NCBI GenBank assembly: GCA_030549775.1 | Contig: CM060175.1 | Location: forward strand, 31,165,262 to 31,229,261 | DNA length: 64,000 nucleotides | Origin: Tamarix chinensis | Taxonomy: Eukaryota > Streptophyta > Magnoliopsida > Caryophyllales > Tamaricaceae | Reading direction: 5' to 3' | In this document: positions 1 to 11,156 of the stretch, in pieces | Position numbering within the stretch: the stretch's first letter is position 1 | Layout: the number at the start of each line of letters is the position of its first letter | The notes under the pieces: generated by a model | Told to the model about the DNA's origin: nothing | Database searches by the model: none | The model's input: only the letters and a program-made list of their open reading frames with translations | Translations under genes and position numbers: made by a program

Positions 1-134
1 AAAATCCCCTATAGACCTCTTTCTACCTTTCCCTCCCCTCCTTTTCCCCTTCCTTGCTCTTCTCCTCCTTTCCTCCCTTTCCACCACCCTCGACCACCAT
101 AGTGTCGCCGCCTACACTACCACCTTTGGCCGCG

Positions 135-150
135 CCACCACCCCCATTCC
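135..150. repeat. LINE target-site duplication, copy at the LINE 3' side
   Basis: CCACCACCCCCATTCC occurs here and again at 5597-5612, flanking the LINE exactly. The 16-bp length fits L1-type insertion. The surrounding sequence is C-rich, which slightly raises the chance of coincidence. Confidence 0.75.
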
Positions 151-266
151 GAGGTAACAAGTAAATCTTATAAAAGAAAATGTACACATACACTGGGCAT
201 ACCCAGGTCAAAAATTCACTACCAAAAAAACAGTGTGGTAGCTACCCAACACCAAGAACAAGAGTT
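151..266 (-). other. LINE 3' untranslated region
   Basis: The 116 bases between the ORF2 stop (267-269) and the TSD. Read on the minus strand it is T-rich and ends TTACTTGTTACCTC. There is no poly(A) or TAA-repeat tail. Confidence 0.55.
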
Positions 267-3200
267 CTACCTTGAAGAAGCATCAAAATATAAAGACCGA
301 TACACAAAGATTTTAATTTGGAGGGCTAGGCCTTGTACATCAAACTTCTTTGCTTCAAAAATAGCTGCATTTCGAGCGCGCCAAACTAAGTAAATGGTAG
401 TTGCTAAAGCGATACGACAGACCTTAGCAGTGAAAAAGTGATCTTTGCGCAATCTTCTCAGGACTCTAGCACAACTAACGAGAGTGCTGCAGCCTCTTGA
501 GAGCCCCAACCACATCCGAATATTTGACTAAAGTTGGTTTACCAAAGGGCAATGAAAAAATTGATGCTCATGGGATTCATTTTCCAAACCACAAATGGGA
601 CACACCTGAGATCCTTCAAGGAAAGAAAGTCGATCCCTAGTGTTCAGCTTGTTTTGAAGAGCAAGCCACAAAAAGAAAGAGTACCTTTTAGTGCGACAAC
701 CCTTCCAAACCAAAGAGCGATCCCTCCATAGTTCCCCTGAAGAGCGAAAGAACTCATACGCTGTCTTAGTGGAAAACTTGCCATTAGAACCCCAAGAAGA
801 AATGCGAATCATGGCTTCAGCTTGAGACTCCGATTTCTCCAACACACTAAGATACACTTGCCGGAGCTTCTTCAAAAAGTGAGACGAATCATGAGAGGGT
901 TGGAAATGACCCCACCCCCGGCCTCTGAGATAGTTAGCATGAATCCACTTAGTCCAGAGGGACTCCTTCTCATCTTGGAGGAACCAGATATACTTACAAA
1001 GAAAAGCTTTGTTCCATGCGGAAAGATCTTTCAACCCTAATCCCCCTTCACGTTTGGGTAAACAAACTTTGGACCAAGCAACAAGAGGCTGTTTTCCTTG
1101 CCAAAGGAAGCTACGGCACAGGGACACAATACGATTTAGCACTACCTTTGGCAAAGGAAAAATACCAAACCAGAATCCCTTAATCCCTTGTATAACTAAA
1201 TTAAGCAACTCTAACCTACCAGCAAATGAAAGTAACTGCGACCTCCACATTTTAAGATGATCACAGATAACATTAATCAGGACTTCATAATCCACAACTC
1301 GTAGCTTGCTCGGGTTTAGGGGAACACCCAAGTAGCAAAAAGGAAATGAACCTTGAACCATTTGTGCCAAGCTAAGTATCTGAGCCTTAGTCCTCGGATC
1401 AATACTAGCCAAGAAAATCTGGGACTTGAAAGGATTTGCCACCAATCCCGACACTACAGTGAACTCCGAAAGGGTCTGCAACAGGGCCTGCACCGAAGCA
1501 ACATCTCCTCTGCTAAAGAGCACTAAGTCATCAGCAAAAGCAAGGTGAGAAATACCTAGTGCTTTACACTTCGGGTGGAATGAAAAACCCCTCTGTCTAA
1601 CGGCTCTCATGCAGAGTAGATGAGAAAAGTACTCCATACATAGCACAAAGAGATACGGCGATACCGGGTCCCCTTGCCTTAACCCACGAGCGCCCTGGAA
1701 GAAACCCATTAGTTGACTGTTGAGCTTAAGAGAAAATGATGTAAATGAAACACATTCCATGAGCAGATACAAAAACCGATCAGGGAACTGAAAACCCCTA
1801 AGAACCGTATGCAAAAATGACCAGGAGAGGGAGTCATAAGACTTCTTGATGTCAACCTTAAGCAAACACCTCGACGAGGCTCGTTTCCTAGAATAATCCT
1901 TAACTAGTTCTTAAACTAGAAGGATATTCTCAGACATCAACCGTCCATTAACAAATGCCCCCTGTTCAGCACTGATAATACTCCCCAAAACAACAGAAAG
2001 GCGTTGAGCAAGCAGTTTAGAAATAACCTTATAAGTGGTAGAATAGCAAGCTATAGGACGAAAATCGGCAACCGTATCAGGATGTGAACATTTGGGGATC
2101 ATAGCCAAAGCTGTATGGTTGATACGTTTCAGGAGCCGACCAGAGCGGAAGAATTCAAGCACCGCATCACAGAAATCTTTCCCCATAATATCCCAGGCAC
2201 ACTTAAAAAATCGAGCAGAATAACCATCCGGTCCTGGGGCTTTGTCTTCACCCAAAGAGAATACCACTGCCTTGATCTCCTCTTCACTAACAGGCTTCAA
2301 CAGTTCCTCCTGAAGGTCCACAACTAACAAAGGGCTCTGAGAAAAAACCAAGTTATCAAGAGGAGCACATTCAACTTCATTACCGAGCAACCGTTGGTAG
2401 ACAGAAATGAACTCCCTCTCTAGCTCAAGATCATTCTGGGTCCACGAACCATCAGTCTTCCTCACATGCAAAACTACACACTTGGCTTGGCGTGCTTTCA
2501 ACATATCATAGAAGAACCGAGAATTAGAATCACCCTGGAATAAGAAATTCTGCTTATTCTTTTGTGCCACAAAACTCAAAGCAGCCTTGTTCAAAAACGA
2601 GGCCCGAGAATGAAGCTCCTCCAAAGTGGCATAAGGAGTAACACCAGAGCCAGATAAGAATGCCTTCTGCGCTTGCATGAGCTTACCCTCAGCCTCTTTT
2701 GCTCTAGAGACAATATGGGAGAAATGTAACTTATTAAGCTGCTTGTGGCCATTCTTGAGCCCGGAAAGTTTCTGACATAGATTAAACTGATGAGACCCAA
2801 AAAAATCAAATCTCCAAGCATCAGCCAAAACACTCAGAAAGTCAGGATGATCACATCACATGTTAAAGAAGTGAAAATGCCTCCAAATATATTTTTTCCC
2901 TCCAATAGAAATAAGAATAGGGCAATGATCAGAGATAGACCCTGGAGGGAGAAACTGAGCCATGACAACAAAGTCTACAACGAACCCTGTTGAATTCAAG
3001 AGAACTCTATCCAACTTACATTTAACATTTTTAGCAAAGAAGGAGAAGAAACAATCTGTGGAGGGAACATCCGACAGTTGATTCACCAGGCAACATTCCT
3101 TGAAGTCTGCCATCTCATAATCAGTAACCGGCCACTTTCCCAAACGATCAACCACATTAAGTGGAGCATTAAAGTCTCCACACACAATCCACGGGCCATC

Positions 3201-3593
3201 AATAATAGGGGATAAAGCACTCAAATTATCCCAAAGGGATCTCCTATCACCAACGCTATAAAATCCATAGACCACAGTAAGGCAAAATTCAGCACCAGTA
3301 GACAGATCAGTGACCATACCTGAGAGAGATTGCGGGGAAGCTTTAAGAACGGTCACAGTCACCACACCTGAGTCCCATAGAAGTAAAATACGCCCATTAG
3401 GGTGATAAGCAAAATTATGAAGGTACTTCCACCCAGCAAAATAGAGACGCACTAACTTTAAGACTTTTTCATCGTCCAATTTGGACTCCAATACCCCAAC
3501 TATAGAGCAACGACGATCACGCTGAAGTCTGGCAAGAGCTTTTTGTTTCAGGGGAGAGCTCCCTCCCCTTATATTCCACACAAGGATATTCAA
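267..3593 (-). pseudogene. LINE ORF2: AP-type endonuclease, reverse transcriptase, zf-RVT
   Basis: About 1109 codons in one frame, broken by TGA at 2856-2858, TAA at 1911-1913 and TAG at 528-530. The N-terminal endonuclease (3593-2856) has the family motifs NIRG, LESK, CGDFN, KLDRVL and SDHCP, so its catalytic residues look intact. The RT (about 2500-1150) has the AFVNGR region, motif A in KVDIKKSYDS, RQGDPVSPYLF, the catalytic FADDLVLFS and YLGVPL. The C-terminal third holds the plant LINE zf-RVT region with CPICG and HEHQFFHCP and ends with the usual LVWRARNAAIF tail. No RNase H domain follows. ORF2 overlaps the end of ORF1 by 3 bases; the codon at the expected start is TTG, not ATG. In function this protein nicks target DNA and copies the LINE RNA onto it. 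Confidence 0.9.
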
Positions 3594-5431
3594 ACCAACG
3601 GATCGGCGTGATGCCGAGATGTCTTCTGCTTCCCAACCAACCCCAGAGGTGGCTTCTTAAGGGACATAAACAACATCTTTTTAGGGCCACGACCCTTTCT
3701 TCGGATGGTTTTCCAGGGCTCACCCTTCTCTTCCACGTTACCCAACTCAAGGCTACCAGTCTCCTCCACTTGCTGCACCTTATATGTCTCTAGGTTACTC
3801 TGCCTCTGGAGGTTGAGCTGAGCCTTCCTTCTAGGCACTCTAGAAGAAGGAACTATCTGCTGTACCTCAAGTATAGGAGTCTTCCCTTTGACAGGATCAC
3901 GAACCAAGGAGGGAGATGACAACTCACCAAAAGTAATGTCAGGAGGAGGACCCAATTGATCACCTATCAGGGATGCCTTACTCTGATCTCCTTGTTCTTC
4001 ATTTCGGCCCTTACTAGAAGGCTTCTGCTCCCTGTTCTTTGACACCTGTGATTTACCTTTAGCTACTGGATTCCAAACAGAGACATGATTCACCACTTTG
4101 TCACTGGCCCGAGCAACTCTATGGTTCTCACAATCAGACACAACATGCCCCACTGAATGACATTTCTTGCAGAAGGCGGGCAAGTCTTCATATTCAACAA
4201 CTTGCACAAAGCTACCATCCTCACTATGAACCTCCACAGAAGAAGGTAAATTAGTCCCAATATCCACTTCCACTAATACCCGTGCGTACTCAATTTTTAA
4301 TTTCTGAGAAGTGAAATCATCCACCTGGATCGGCCGTCCCACAAAGGAAGCAATGGCACTTATGGCTCCGGCATTCCAAATCTCAAGAGGTAAATTCCTA
4401 AGCCGAACCCACACCGGAATTTTTGTGACCTCTTTTAAGCCGAAGGAGAAAAACCGCGAAAATTCCTTCAAAAATAAGGCCTTACTACGCACCGAATAAG
4501 GTCCACCAAGAAGGGCGTTATATTTGTCCCTCTCGAACTCAAATTTAAGAACCACCCATCTGGAACTGTGGATCAAATACTTGAATGGTTGAGCAATAAC
4601 CGATTTAGCAGCATTAATCAAGTATTTATCAACCTGCACCCCAACAAATCTTCCAAGCACACAAGCACCCCAAGTATCCTCAATTTTATCAATTTTTCTC
4701 GAATTAATAAACACATAATTATTTTTGGGAGCAATATAGTCACACTTCATCGTTGGTGCAGTAGAAAAAAGCTTAGCATAAGTCATCCCATTATTCAGAA
4801 TTTTTTCCGACCAAAAGGGATTGAAAACAGTACCTCTCGAATGGGATACTCCACCTGGCGCGTGCTGGTTGCCTTCCCGCCCAAAATCAGCATTCACAAG
4901 GGCAGCTACACTAGGTGCGTGCACTGAGTTGCCAGGCCTGGGCAGGTCAGCCAGCTGGGCGTTGACCGCCGGTCCCTGCTCGAGCCCCGCTCCACTCTGG
5001 TTCTGCGAAAAATTACAAGGCTAGACGATAGTGGCTTGTTCCTTGTGCACAGCCGGTTCCACCACCAGTGCACTAGGCGGCGCTCCAGACTGACCAGAAA
5101 CACCACAGGAATTACGCACCTGCTCCGAGCAAACCTCCTCCTGCGCTGAAATTTTAGAAACTAGATCTGGACCAGTAAGAACAATAGTCAGCGCACCACC
5201 AGATCTGAAAGTTTCATCATCCTCGCTCGAGCTGGAGTCTAGATCTGTGCTAGACGTTAACCGGCGAGGGCTACCGGGATTAATGGGAGAGGGCGGCGAC
5301 CCAGCACCAGCAGATCCAGGGGACGACAACTTCGAATCGAACTGAGCATCACTCTTCACGGGGCTGGGCAGCGCACAAACTGTTGCGTGAACAGTTAATT
5401 TCTGCCGCCCCAATCATCTTTTATTGCCCAT
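3590..5431 (-). pseudogene. LINE ORF1: DUF4283-type RNA-binding protein with CCHC knuckle
   Basis: About 614 codons from ATG at 5429-5431 to TGA at 3590-3592, with in-frame stops TGA at 5414-5416 and TAG at 5021-5023. The first stop lies six codons after the ATG, so I place the start upstream of it because the ATG is in frame. The middle (about 4750-4180) has the DUF4283-like fold seen in plant LINE ORF1 proteins (PVWVRLRNLPLEIW), followed by a zinc knuckle CKKCHSVGHVVSDC (C-x2-C-x4-H-x4-C). The N-terminal 160 residues are Ser/Pro-rich and the C-terminal part is Lys/Arg-rich. The expected role is binding the LINE RNA in the ribonucleoprotein particle. Confidence 0.85.
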
Positions 5432-5596
5432 AAATCAAAAACAAACAATATACCGAACAGTAACAGCTAGAAAATGGAACGATTGCTGTAGAAAAAAAAG
5501 GGGGATTACAGTGTTCTTGGTAGGCTAGGTTCCTCACACCAGTCACCATTGAGAGAAAATGGGAGAAGAGAGAGAAAGTTCCAAGACACTCTATCA
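5432..5596 (-). other. LINE 5' untranslated region
   Basis: The 165 bases between the TSD and the ORF1 ATG. Minus strand shows a CT-rich start (CTTTCTCTCTCTTCTCCC) and no ATG-initiated long ORF. An internal promoter would be expected here, but no element can be pointed to. Confidence 0.5.
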
Positions 5597-5612
5597 CCAC
5601 CACCCCCATTCC
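5597..5612. repeat. LINE target-site duplication, copy at the LINE 5' side
   Basis: Exact 16-base match to 135-150. Confidence 0.75.
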
Positions 5613-5842
5613 AACCCTCTCAACTTTGGCAACCTCAACCACCCTAACTTCCACCCTCAGTCCCCCTCTCCTATTCCCAACACTCAATTAATTCCCTCTT
5701 TTCCCTCTTTCCCTACTACCGCCGTCGCCATGCGCCACTGCTAGTGTAGTTGATCACCACCAACCCTAGGTGGTACCCTAAACCCTTAAACCCTAATTAT
5801 GCAAGCCTTATTCATTTTAATTATATTATATTGTTATTATTA

Positions 5843-5847
5843 TGTAT

Positions 5848-5900
<53 letters not shown>

Positions 5901-6040
5901 TTATTATTATCGTTATTATTCATATTTACTATTATTTACCATGCTTATTATTATCCCCAAATTATTATTATTATTATTATTATTACTATTACTATTAAGG
6001 GGTCAAAACCCTATTTTACTATTATTTCGATCATCATCAT

Positions 6041-6096
<56 letters not shown>

Positions 6097-6117
6097 TCAC
6101 TATTATTATTATGGTAA
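5843..6117. repeat. Trinucleotide microsatellites (TAC)n, (ATT)n, (AAT)n
   Basis: About 18 copies of TAC at 5845-5899, then ATT/TTA runs at 5900-5915 and 5962-5990, and AAT then ATT runs at 6042-6100. They lie inside LTR B1. A comparable AAT/GAT tract exists in copy B3 at 57061-57140. ORF-like translations here are homopolymeric and not genes. Confidence 0.9.
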
Positions 6118-6150
6118 AAATATTCAAACCCTTATATTGTCATTAATTTA

Positions 6151-6185
<35 letters not shown>

Positions 6186-6294
6186 CCTTAGTAATATTAG
6201 TATTTTGTTAGCGTGACTATTATTATATTATTATTTTATCCCTAACCCTATTATTAGCCTTAGCTTTAAAAATACTAGGGTTTCTATTACTAGG

Positions 6295-6335
<41 letters not shown>

Positions 6336-6388
6336 CACTATTATTATTATGGTAAAAATATTCAAACCCTTATATTGTCCTTAATTTA

Positions 6389-6441
<53 letters not shown>

Positions 6442-6556
6442 CCTTATTAATATTAGTATTTTGTTAGTGTGACTATTATTATATTATTATTTTATCCCTA
6501 ACCCTATTATTAGCCTTAGCTTTAAAAATACTAGGGTTTCTATTACTAGGAGTATT
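6070..6556 (+). repeat. Tandem duplication of about 240-255 bp inside LTR B1
   Basis: Segment about 6070-6300 is repeated at about 6308-6556. Shared landmarks are the phrase GGTAAAAATATTCAAACCC, then CCCTAACCCTATTATTAGCC (6240 and 6496) and CTAGGAGTATT (ending at 6300 and 6556). Copy lengths differ mainly in the (ATT)n tracts. Confidence 0.85.
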
Positions 6557-7266
6557 AGTATTATTATTATTATTATCAATATCACTATGTTTGCTATAAC
6601 TAGTGTTAGTACTATTATTAGAGGAAATAAAGCTTTTGGATTTAATAATATAAATATGGCTATAAATATTATTAAAAACCTTATTTTTTACTTGTAAAGT
6701 TTCCTTTAATAATAGTAACCCCAATCTTTAAATAAAATAGGAAATAATAGTATTTTTGGTAGGAGGAAAACTAATCATTAGTTTTTCCCTCTTATAGGTG
6801 AAACCAGTTAAAACCCTAAAGAGGCGTAGGAACATGCTCCAAGATCGGTGACATGTTAGGTAAGGGTGTAGCTAAGGCCTTATGTGTGCTATGTGCCTTA
6901 TATGCCTTGTATGCCATGTATAATGATATGTTGTGTATCTTATGCTATTATTATAATCGTTTCATGTGTAGTGCAGCTTGGAGTTGAGGTATGCTCTTGT
7001 GTTCTTTTACGGCATGTGTACAATATGTTTGTGCTGTGAATGGTGATGTGATGTGATATAACCCTTTTAGGACATGCATTATAGGACAATTATTGTAGTG
7101 ATATGGGGTAGAAGGATGAAAAAGAAAAATGGGGAAGTAAGTGGACCAAGGGGAAGTAAGTTGGCCAAGGGGAAATAAATTGACTAAGGAATGTAGGATT
7201 GACCTAAACATCCCGTGACCCATGAGAGGAAAAATAAAAGGGGAATTTAAGAAAAATAAATTGGAT

Positions 7267-7390
7267 GAACTTTGTATGGGAGAATCTAGGGTTTGCATGG
7301 GAGATTCTAGGGTTTTGCATGAGAGTTTTAGGGTTTTACATGAAAACTTCGAGGGTTTGCATGGAACATATAGAGTTTGCATGGGGGTGG
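7267..7390 (+). repeat. Short tandem repeat, about 24 bp, five degenerate units
   Basis: Units built around CTAGGGTTTGCATGGGAGA recur five times, with more decay at the 3' units. The plus-strand translation shows an 8-residue periodicity, but this is a consequence of the 24-bp unit, not evidence for a protein. Inside LTR B1. Confidence 0.7.
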
Positions 7391-8127
7391 ACTTTATGTG
7401 TGGAAAGTTGCCTTGGGGTGTGAGTAAGGTAATGGAAGAGTTGCTTGGGTGATTGGGGGCTTTGGGTGAAAAATAGTATATGGGATAGTATAAGGGTACA
7501 TAGGAGACCGAGCTAGGGTTTGGGAGGAAAACCTAATTTGAGAAGGTGGAAAAGGAAAAATAAATGAGGGTGAGTGGAGTATGAGATGAGAATGGGGGGA
7601 TTGTCATGAGTGGGGCGAGCATGGGTATTATGGGAAGCAAGAGTGGAAGGTGAGAAATGGAGGGGTGGCATATGGAAAGGAGGATGATAGGGTTGGCATA
7701 GCCATCTAGGGTTTGGTGTGGTCACCTAGGGTTTGGGGTTCACACGTGTATTTGGGAGGAGTAACGTGAGATGATGAGGGTTGAATCTAAGGGTTGTGAT
7801 GTGTGAGGCTTTAAAACACTATGGGTTTCGTGAGGTAGAGGAGGATGGGCCACATAGGGTTTCTAGAGAAAACCTTAGGGTAAGACTGTGAGTGGACTTG
7901 GGAGTATAAGGTAGTGGGCCTTGACCAATACACTTAGGAGTTGGGCTTTTAGTGTGAGTAAGTGGAATAAGGAAAGGTTATCGGGCCGAGTTAGGAGGTG
8001 TAGAAGTCTCAAGATATGGGACGGGCCCTCTTGGGAGAATAAGCATAGATGGAGTTAGTTATGCATGTCTAGGGTGAAAACTTGCTAAATAAGACACAGT
8101 AAGACACTAATAATTTAAAGAGGAAAA

Positions 8128-8480
8128 TTGTTGAGCTGAGCCCAGACCGGTCCATCGTCGAATAATAGTGGCCAGGAGTTGGGGTGCCTAGAGACCGATC
8201 CGCCGATGAATAATAGTGGTCATGTCCATTATGCCTTATATGATAATAGTAGGGGATTCCATGCTCAAAAAACCAAACATAATTGTATTAAGACATGGGA
8301 AATGCACTAAGTACATATAGTTTAACACCATGAGAGTTGAGGCCAGACTGGTCTATCGGCAAATAATAATGGCCAGGAGCATCTTACTCTAGAGATCGAG
8401 CTACCGATGAATAATAGTGGTTAAGTGTGCTATGCCCTATATGTTTCCAATCCACCGGCTATAATAGTTGGGTTCCCGCA
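8128..8480 (+). repeat. AATAATAGTGG motif array in LTR B1
   Basis: The motif AATAATAGTGG or a one- or two-base variant recurs about five times (near 8162, 8213, 8366, 8411, 8461), each next to a segment like GACCGATCCGCCGATG. The same kind of array is present in B2 (25031-25745) and, inverted, in B3 (55325-55610), so it is a property of the LTR family. Confidence 0.7.
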
Positions 8481-8649
8481 CTCACATGGAATGATAATAA
8501 GCATAGTGTGAAATGAGCTCTGATCAAAGATTAAATAATCAATTTATCTAGACTGCAGCTTGGTCTTTATTTATTTGTAAAGATTGTATGCTGTCATGTT
8601 ATCATGTTTGTATTATGTTCCCTTATGTGTTAGCCTTTGTTCACAGTTA

Positions 8650-8722
8650 CCTTGCTCAGTACGTAGCGTAATGACCACCTGTTTCATGGGTGCTGCTCAT
8701 TCCTACTAGCAGAAGGCTCCTT
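8650..8722 (+). other. Conserved block of the family B LTR
   Basis: TGCTCAGTACGTAG followed by TTTCATGGGTGCTGCTCATTCC. It is the segment most similar between B1, B2 (25908-25972) and B3 (minus strand, 55070-55130). In B3 the first part is a perfect 6-bp hairpin with a 5-base loop. Its role is unknown; its place in the 3' part of the LTR would suit a transcription start or RNA element. Confidence 0.5.
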
Positions 8723-9196
8723 TGACTTTATGCAGGTTAGTAATACCATTTTTGATGCCTTCAATGCTTATAAGGTATCTAGCGGGGCTGAGTGTTGAAC
8801 ATGGACTTGGCCTAGGGATCGAGAAAGGTGTGGCTGGACTTCCTATTTAGGCCCTTTTATCTTGTATTAGATTACCCAAACTTAACCTTAATCATTTTGT
8901 AGACTTTGCCCTTTTTGAGGAATCTTAACTATGTACTCTAGATTGTAACTATTTTTCATGCACTCTTATTTCTATCTTATAACCGTTTTAATGCTTTATT
9001 AAAATCTTTCTTTGAGTTTGAATTATGATGGTTGTAAACTTCCTTTAGCCTTGTGGTTAGTACGGGAACGGTTGGAGGCCGGGCTTGTACTTATCACGAT
9101 GGTAACATCCCCGAAATTCACAAGTTTTGATTTAATTGCTTTCGCTAAATTTTAAATAAAATGAATTCTTTTAATAGTAAATTTTGGGATGTTACA

Positions 9197-9729
9197 AGTT
9201 TAATTCTAACCAAATAAAGCACCACCTTTCCATGCCATTTTCATGCATCCCTACATTAGCCTTCCTTGTGGCTAACTTGGAGATGGAGTGCAAGTAAGCA
9301 CCTACTAATATCTAAAAATGAGGGATTAAACTCTAAAATACTACTGTAATTCTGCACACCAGGTCTACCCTCTTACTAACCCTTTTTCTATCTTCTTTTG
9401 TAGGTCAATGATGTATAGTGGCCTCCACTAATGATGTGAGCAAGTGGTTTTGGTGGTACGTTTTTAGTCACATGTGTTGGCTCCAAAAATAAGCTATAAA
9501 ATCCGAGTGGTTGTGGTAGGTTGCTGGTTGCATTGTTAACTTCAAAATAAGCCACGAAATGGGAGTGCTTAGTTGGCAAGTTGCATGGCTTGCATGGCTC
9601 CCATTGATGTGGCTAGGCTTAAAGTGTAGCTTAATGCGATCCTTCCTAAATTAAAAGATTTTTGGACCTTCAAATTCAGGGTAATAAGTAGCTAATGTGA
9701 AACGTTATAAAGGGGATGCTCCTACATCA
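9197..9729 (-). repeat. Family A LTR fragment (A1), 5' half
   Basis: The minus strand begins TGATGTAGGAGCATCCCC at 9729 and matches the first half of other family A LTRs, such as A2. It stops where LTR B1 ends at 9196, so its 3' half is missing. Confidence 0.75.
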
Positions 9730-9782
9730 AAAACCTTCCAAAGGTACTTATTAAGAATCCCTTGAATCATGAATTAATTAAT

Positions 9783-10870
9783 TAATGTAGGAGCATCCCC
9801 CTCACAAAATCATTTATCAACTACTATTCTCCCCAAATTAGAAGACCCAAAAATTCTTCTAAGTTGGGAAGTATTCTACTAAACTTTTCTTTTCATTTCA
9901 AATGTCTAATGGAGCTCTGTAGGCCATGCAACTTACCTTCCTAGCCACTTTCCTTTTTGTATCTCAAATATGTGCTACCCATGTAGCCCAACCCATTCCT
10001 CACTTCTCATGTCCAAATGAGCCATGCAAACTTACCTCCCAACCATCTTCTTTTGTGGCTAAAATATAAGGCAACTTTGTAGCTAACCAAGCAACCACAT
10101 TCCACCCAAGCCTTCATCATTTTATGGTTCAGCTTTAGACTACAACTCATAGCCTTCTATGCCACCAAAATATTCTATAGATAGAAATTGGGGAGGACCA
10201 CCAAAATTAACCTAAAAAGCATGGTGCAAATTCAGGAAAGAAAAGTGGTAATCTGCAAGGTGCAGATTCATGGGAACATTTGGAAGTTTAATCCCTCACT
10301 TTTTTGTAATATTGGTAGCCTTATTTACAGGATTTGATTACTTTTTTAATATGTATTAACTTAAGGGTTGCTTACTTGCACTCAAACCACAAATCAACCA
10401 AATAGATGGGGTTGGACATGGGCACACGATTTGGGGTGGGGAAATTCATGCAAAGCTGGTTAGAATTAAACTAGGATAGTTTGATGATGGATAACTAAAT
10501 AGTTTAAGTCCTAACCAACTTGTACATCTAGTCAAGTATGGCTATTTTATAACTAAATTTTTCACACCTATGTAAGTGTAAGAAATTACTAAATGAAAAA
10601 GATTTTGATCTATCCATATTCCTCTTTTTTTGAGTGATTTACCTCCATTACTCATGCATGCCTTGGTTGATTTGTGTTCAAATTTTTGTATTTTTTTTTA
10701 TCATAAGTGCTACATTGATTAAGTGGTAGATTCAAGTATATGATCTAAGGGTTATTTAGTTCATATATTCTTCTCCTCATATTCCCCTCTTTCTTTGTCA
10801 TTTTCAATGATTTTTGGTAGCCATCAAATTAACCCCTAACTTTAAGCCAATTTGTATCCACCATGCATCA
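9783..10870 (+). mobile_element. Solo LTR of family A (A2), 1088 bp, with TSD
   Basis: Starts TAATGTAGGAGCATCCCC (TG of the usual TGATG changed to TA) and ends CACCATGCATCA. A perfect 5-bp TSD, TTAAT, lies at 9778-9782 and 10871-10875. No primer-binding site follows, so it is a solo LTR left by recombination between two LTRs. The family is assigned to Ty3/gypsy through A5, which carries the same LTR plus gag. Confidence 0.88.
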
Positions 10871-10875
10871 TTAAT

Positions 10876-11156
10876 CCATCCAACAGGTTATTTAATTCAT
10901 GCCAAGATGTGTGTTATCATAATTTAGGAATCATGTTACACCATAATATCTGGTCTCAAATCATATCAAGTGTAAGAGAAATGAAAACAACACCCTTTGG
11001 TCGAATAGGTCGATTGGTTGAGGCTAACTAGTCCATCGGTTAAGCTGAGCCAAACCCTAGAGTTCCTCTCAAAACTAGTTGATTGGTTTGATTAGACCCT
11101 TTGATTAGTTTGGTCAGATTTTTTAACCATTTAAAGACCAGTCGATCTATTCCAAC
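10876..11156. other. Unassigned interval
   Basis: About 280 bases with repeated TCGATTGGTT-type words (10990-11150). Similar words occur at 38220-38310 in the tandem duplication. No ORF or element end is recognisable. Confidence 0.4.

Larger units (their letters stand above)
151..5596 (-). mobile_element. Plant L1-clade LINE, nearly full length, inactivated by nonsense mutations
   Basis: A 5446-bp non-LTR retrotransposon on the minus strand with ORF1 (nucleic-acid-binding) followed by ORF2 (endonuclease plus reverse transcriptase). Both ORFs keep their frame over their whole length, with no indel-driven frameshift; ORF1 has two in-frame stops and ORF2 three. It is flanked by a 16-bp perfect TSD (135-150 and 5597-5612), so the 5' end appears complete, which is uncommon for LINEs. 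It sits inside the family B LTR B1 and is therefore younger than it. No A-rich tail is visible at its 3' end next to the TSD. Confidence 0.88.
1..9196 (+). repeat. Family B long LTR (copy B1), interrupted by a LINE
   Basis: This is the 3' part of a very long Ty3/gypsy chromovirus LTR; its 5' end lies before the window. The C-rich stretches at 1-150 and 5613-5760 are joined once the LINE at 151-5596 is removed. The LTR ends in GGGATGTTACA at 9186-9196, the mirror of the TGTAATACCC starts seen in the other B copies. Blocks at 7000-8720 align by eye with copy B2 (24900-26000) and, on the other strand, with B3 (55060-56400). With the LINE removed at least 3.7 kb of LTR is present. No pol or gag follows, so it is either a solo LTR or truncated. 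Long runs of ORF-like C-rich sequence here are LTR, not genes. Confidence 0.75.

Noticed and set aside
5765..5800. Interstitial telomere repeat (CCCTAAA-like words)
   Set aside because: Only about three imperfect words, not a tandem array; similar words occur at 14040-14060 by composition.
5750..6146. ORFs of Thr, Leu, Ile or Asn runs
   Set aside because: Direct translation of trinucleotide microsatellites in three frames.
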